64,000 nt of DNA from Rhynochetos jubatus (Eukaryota > Chordata > Aves > Eurypygiformes > Rhynochetidae). The translations under genes and the position numbers were made by a program. Position 1 is the stretch's first letter, and each line of letters opens with the position of its first letter. The notes under the pieces are model-generated. The model was not told where the DNA came from and made no database searches. It saw only the letters and a program-made list of their open reading frames with translations. This document shows, one piece after another, positions 61,701 through 64,000 of the stretch. The stretch lies in NCBI GenBank assembly GCA_027574665.1, contig CM050654.1, positions 42,041,722 to 42,105,721 on the forward strand. Reading direction: 5' to 3'.

Positions 61701-62562
61701 CTACATGCCTACGAGCGAAGCTGTACGTAGAATTAAATTGTACTTCTTCATTTGTGCATTTGTACTGGACTCACCTAACAAATTCACATCGTAATTGCTC
61801 TTAAAAGGTTTCTTTGCTGGTCAGATTTTTGTAGACTTCATGGTCACCTCGCAACGACTCTAGCAAGAGTATCTGGCTTCCGTGGCAACTCATCACTAAG
61901 TGCTTTGGGTCAGGAGAAACAAAGCTTGCACAGGACCTACGAGCTGTTGGTTACTGCCCCCGGATACTCCTCGAGGAGCCGGGTACCCAGTGGGAAGTGT
62001 TCAGACATAGGTCAGGTTTCACTCTGGGCAGATGTGTCTGTGAGCTGTCTGGCGAATGGGGGAAAGGAAGGAATTCATGAAGACAGAATATTGAGAATAT
62101 TTATGGAAGAGCAAGGAGTGCTTAAAGACGGTAATGAAATAAATTAACCCCGTTTATTTACAGTGGATGGCTCCTCGTGTGGTGATTTAAGGGTTGCAGT
62201 AGTGATTGCTTGTCTCTATAGAACTGCAATATTTCAGTGCACTTAACTGTAGAAATCCACAGGATGCTGCTTCTTAGCTTTGCCAATTTGGCATTTATTT
62301 TATACTAGAATTTTGTTTAGTAAAAGGCACTTTCCAACCATGCAGCCTTTAATCTAAAGCCCTCGAGTTGTTTTTTTTTTATACTTGATATTGCTGGACC
62401 TCCACAGTGGGTGCGGTCTCAGCAAAACTGGAACTGTTTTGTCCAGGTTTGTATTGCGGAGCCGGAGCCAGGCAGGAGATCGGACTTGGCGCTTGGGGAT
62501 AGGTCTTGGCTCCACTGAGGTCGATAAAAGCACTTAGGGACTGGGACAAGTAATGTTTAAAT

Positions 62563-62583
62563 AAAAAAAAAAAAAAAAAAAAA
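62563..62583 (+). repeat. poly(A) tract, 21 A
   Basis: A pure A21 run follows TAATGTTTAAAT. It could be the tail of a retroposed copy or a simple A tract. I recognise no retroposed gene upstream of it. Confidence 0.85.
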
Positions 62584-62653
62584 GACAAACCAGACCACAA
62601 AATATCCCCCAAACCAAACCACAGAACCAAGACGTGTAGACCTCCGTGGTACT

Positions 62654-62752
62654 GGAATATTGTTCTGGTGAACTCAGCTGTAAGGATCGTATCTCGGTGC
62701 AAGAGCCTAATTCTGCACTCCAGAATGTGTTGAATTACCAGAACAATATTCC
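62654..62752. repeat. 16-bp perfect inverted repeat with 67-bp spacer
   Basis: The left arm GGAATATTGTTCTGGT is at 62654-62669 and the right arm ACCAGAACAATATTCC is at 62737-62752. The arms match at all 16 positions and the match does not extend on either side. It lies about 70 bp downstream of a poly(A) tract. The origin is unknown; a remnant of a small DNA transposon or a templated local copy are options. Confidence 0.85.
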
Positions 62753-62848
62753 GTGTGTAATGTTGATATCTGAAAACCAAATAAAACTTTAATCATGAAA
62801 GACTTTTTCTCTATTAAGTGATAAGAGCCCTTTGTAATAAAAACTTGT

Positions 62849-63103
62849 CAGTCGTTCATGCTTTAGGAATAATTTAACCCTGTTAAATTCTCTTGCTTTA
62901 GACTTCATATAGCGGCAATCTCCCTGATTTGCTACTCCAGTGGAAATCGTAAGTTTAAATACGCTGTTTTGGGACTTGCTGCTGGCGGGTTCAGCAGTTG
63001 GTTCCACTTTTGATACTCTTAAATTCTAACTGTATTAAATTATCCTATTTTAAACTTCATAAAATGTCAATTTGCCTCATTTTGCTACTCAGTGGAAGTC
63101 ATA
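62849..63103. repeat. diverged tandem duplication, period about 150 bp
   Basis: The segment 62880-62953 aligns by eye with 63030-63103 at roughly 75% identity. Shared blocks are TTAAATT, ACTTCATA, the tail TTGCTACT(C)CAGTGGAA and TAA. Weaker similarity extends upstream from CAGTCGTTC (62849) and CAGTTGGTTCC (62995). It looks like an old tandem duplication or two copies of an unrecognised repeat. Confidence 0.65.
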
Positions 63104-64000
63104 ATTCTGAGTCGAATGTGCCATGACTCTGGTAGCGGCTGATGTGGTGGTTGGTACGAGCGTGCTGCCGGTCTTGGGTTGGAATCTGCGGGTGGTGGCG
63201 TGGTGCTGGTGGCTTGTTCTGTCATCGGCGTTGGCCACGGTGGGGGAGGCGGGTGGCTTTTCCCCCTGGGATGGGTGTGTTGCGGGTAGGATGGCTCGGT
63301 CCGTCGGGATGATGTGAGCCAGGCGAAGGTGTGTGGGCCGTCCCCTTGAAGGGGAGATGTAAAAGTAGCTTCACTGAGTAAATGTGAGGTAGAAAGAGGC
63401 TTTTGATGGCTTTTTGCCTTTGTTTTGGCTACTCAGAGGTCTGCTTCGGTTTTGAAGGTTAAAGATCTGTATCACTGATAAATGTTTCATTCAAGCATTT
63501 GATTTCCTCAAGGATGCTGTACCGGGTGGTATTCATTATTTAGGTATCTGTTTAGTCCTGAGCGTTGGGTACTTCAGTCCTTACTGTATGACATGACAAG
63601 ACAATGAAATTGAAATATATACCGTGTAAAAAGCATTTCTGTAAGATATTTGCTATACTTCAAGAATCCCTTTGTTCTTTTGTTTTAAGAATGAGTAATT
63701 AGGTTGCTCGGTTACGGGTGCTGAGCTGGGACAGTTCATTCTCTTGCGCCCCACTGAGGGGGAGGAGAAGAGCGCTGGAGGCATTTGTGTACATCCAAAT
63801 TAAAGCAGAGGGATGGGGTTTGTTTGGTTGGGATTTTGGGTATTATTATTATTTTGCATTCATTTGAATGGTTGGAGTATTTTATTTTTTTTACTGTATG
63901 TTGACAACCCCTGGGAAGCTTGAGTCTACCTGCAGATCATTTTTTTTTCTTATAGAAAACGCACATAGTTTTTCTTACATGTTGCTGGCTGCTTTGTTAC
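63104..64000 (+). other. GALNT13: GALNT13 intron, end of window, with a G-rich patch
   Basis: The patch at about 63120-63350 is G- and GC-rich on the + strand, unlike the AT-rich sequence on either side. It contains many GGTGG and GGGAGG-type runs and a 64-codon open frame that I do not recognise. After 63350 the sequence is ordinary intron. Confidence 0.5.

Larger units (their letters stand above)
51863..62562 (+). other. GALNT13: GALNT13 intron after first coding exon, part 2
   Basis: About 10.7 kb holds no recognised exon, RNA gene or CR1. AT-rich blocks at about 55170-55450 and 55540-55860 have the look of conserved non-coding DNA, and the second contains an RFX X-box-like motif. A minus-strand open frame of 203 codons at 55874-56485 is the longest one outside CR1 and the CpG island. 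A two-copy 25-bp tandem repeat lies at 58683-58732. Confidence 0.6.

Noticed and set aside
48938-64000. Search for a second GALNT13 coding exon (stem end and start of catalytic domain)
   Set aside because: No translated stretch with the expected stem or catalytic-domain motifs was seen; the intron probably extends past the window.

Overview
This window is vertebrate nuclear DNA, almost certainly from a bird. The evidence is eleven copies of CR1-type LINE retrotransposon on both strands, many ending in the typical avian CR1 3' sequence (GGTTTGGGT/GGAAGGGACCTTAAAG and its complement), one sharp CpG island in an otherwise AT-leaning background, and very sparse coding sequence. I cannot name the species.

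The only protein-coding gene I can support is the 5' end of GALNT13 (polypeptide N-acetylgalactosaminyltransferase 13) on the + strand. A CpG-island promoter lies at about 34.87-35.70 kb. Inside it is a probable non-coding first exon ending at a consensus splice donor after 35397. A probable second 5'UTR exon lies at 47478-47574. The first coding exon is 48689-48937, with the ATG at 48796. It encodes 47 residues plus one base: the short cytosolic tail, the signal anchor and the start of the stem. The rest of the window, 48938-64000, is intron. No later GALNT13 exon (catalytic domain or lectin domain) was found.

Layout: 1-34.87 kb is 5' intergenic DNA with six CR1 fragments (about 5.3, 10.1, 12.6, 13.7, 17.7 and 33.6 kb). 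35.4-47.5 kb is intron 1, with three CR1s (41.4, 43.0 and 44.8 kb) and a GC-rich block holding a run of short perfect palindromes (41.96-42.13 kb). 47.6-48.7 kb is intron 2, about 40% CR1. 48.9-64 kb is the first coding intron, with one CR1 (51.3 kb), an X-box-like RFX site in an AT-rich block, a 16-bp perfect inverted repeat near 62.7 kb and a diverged tandem duplication near 62.9 kb.

No rRNA, tRNA, CRISPR or prokaryotic-style operon is visible. Nearly all other open frames are chance frames, CR1 remnants or CpG-island frames. I did not find a convincing new biological system. The items most worth checking are the palindrome cluster, the paired upstream ORFs in the GALNT13 leader, and the repeat structures near 62.6-63.1 kb.
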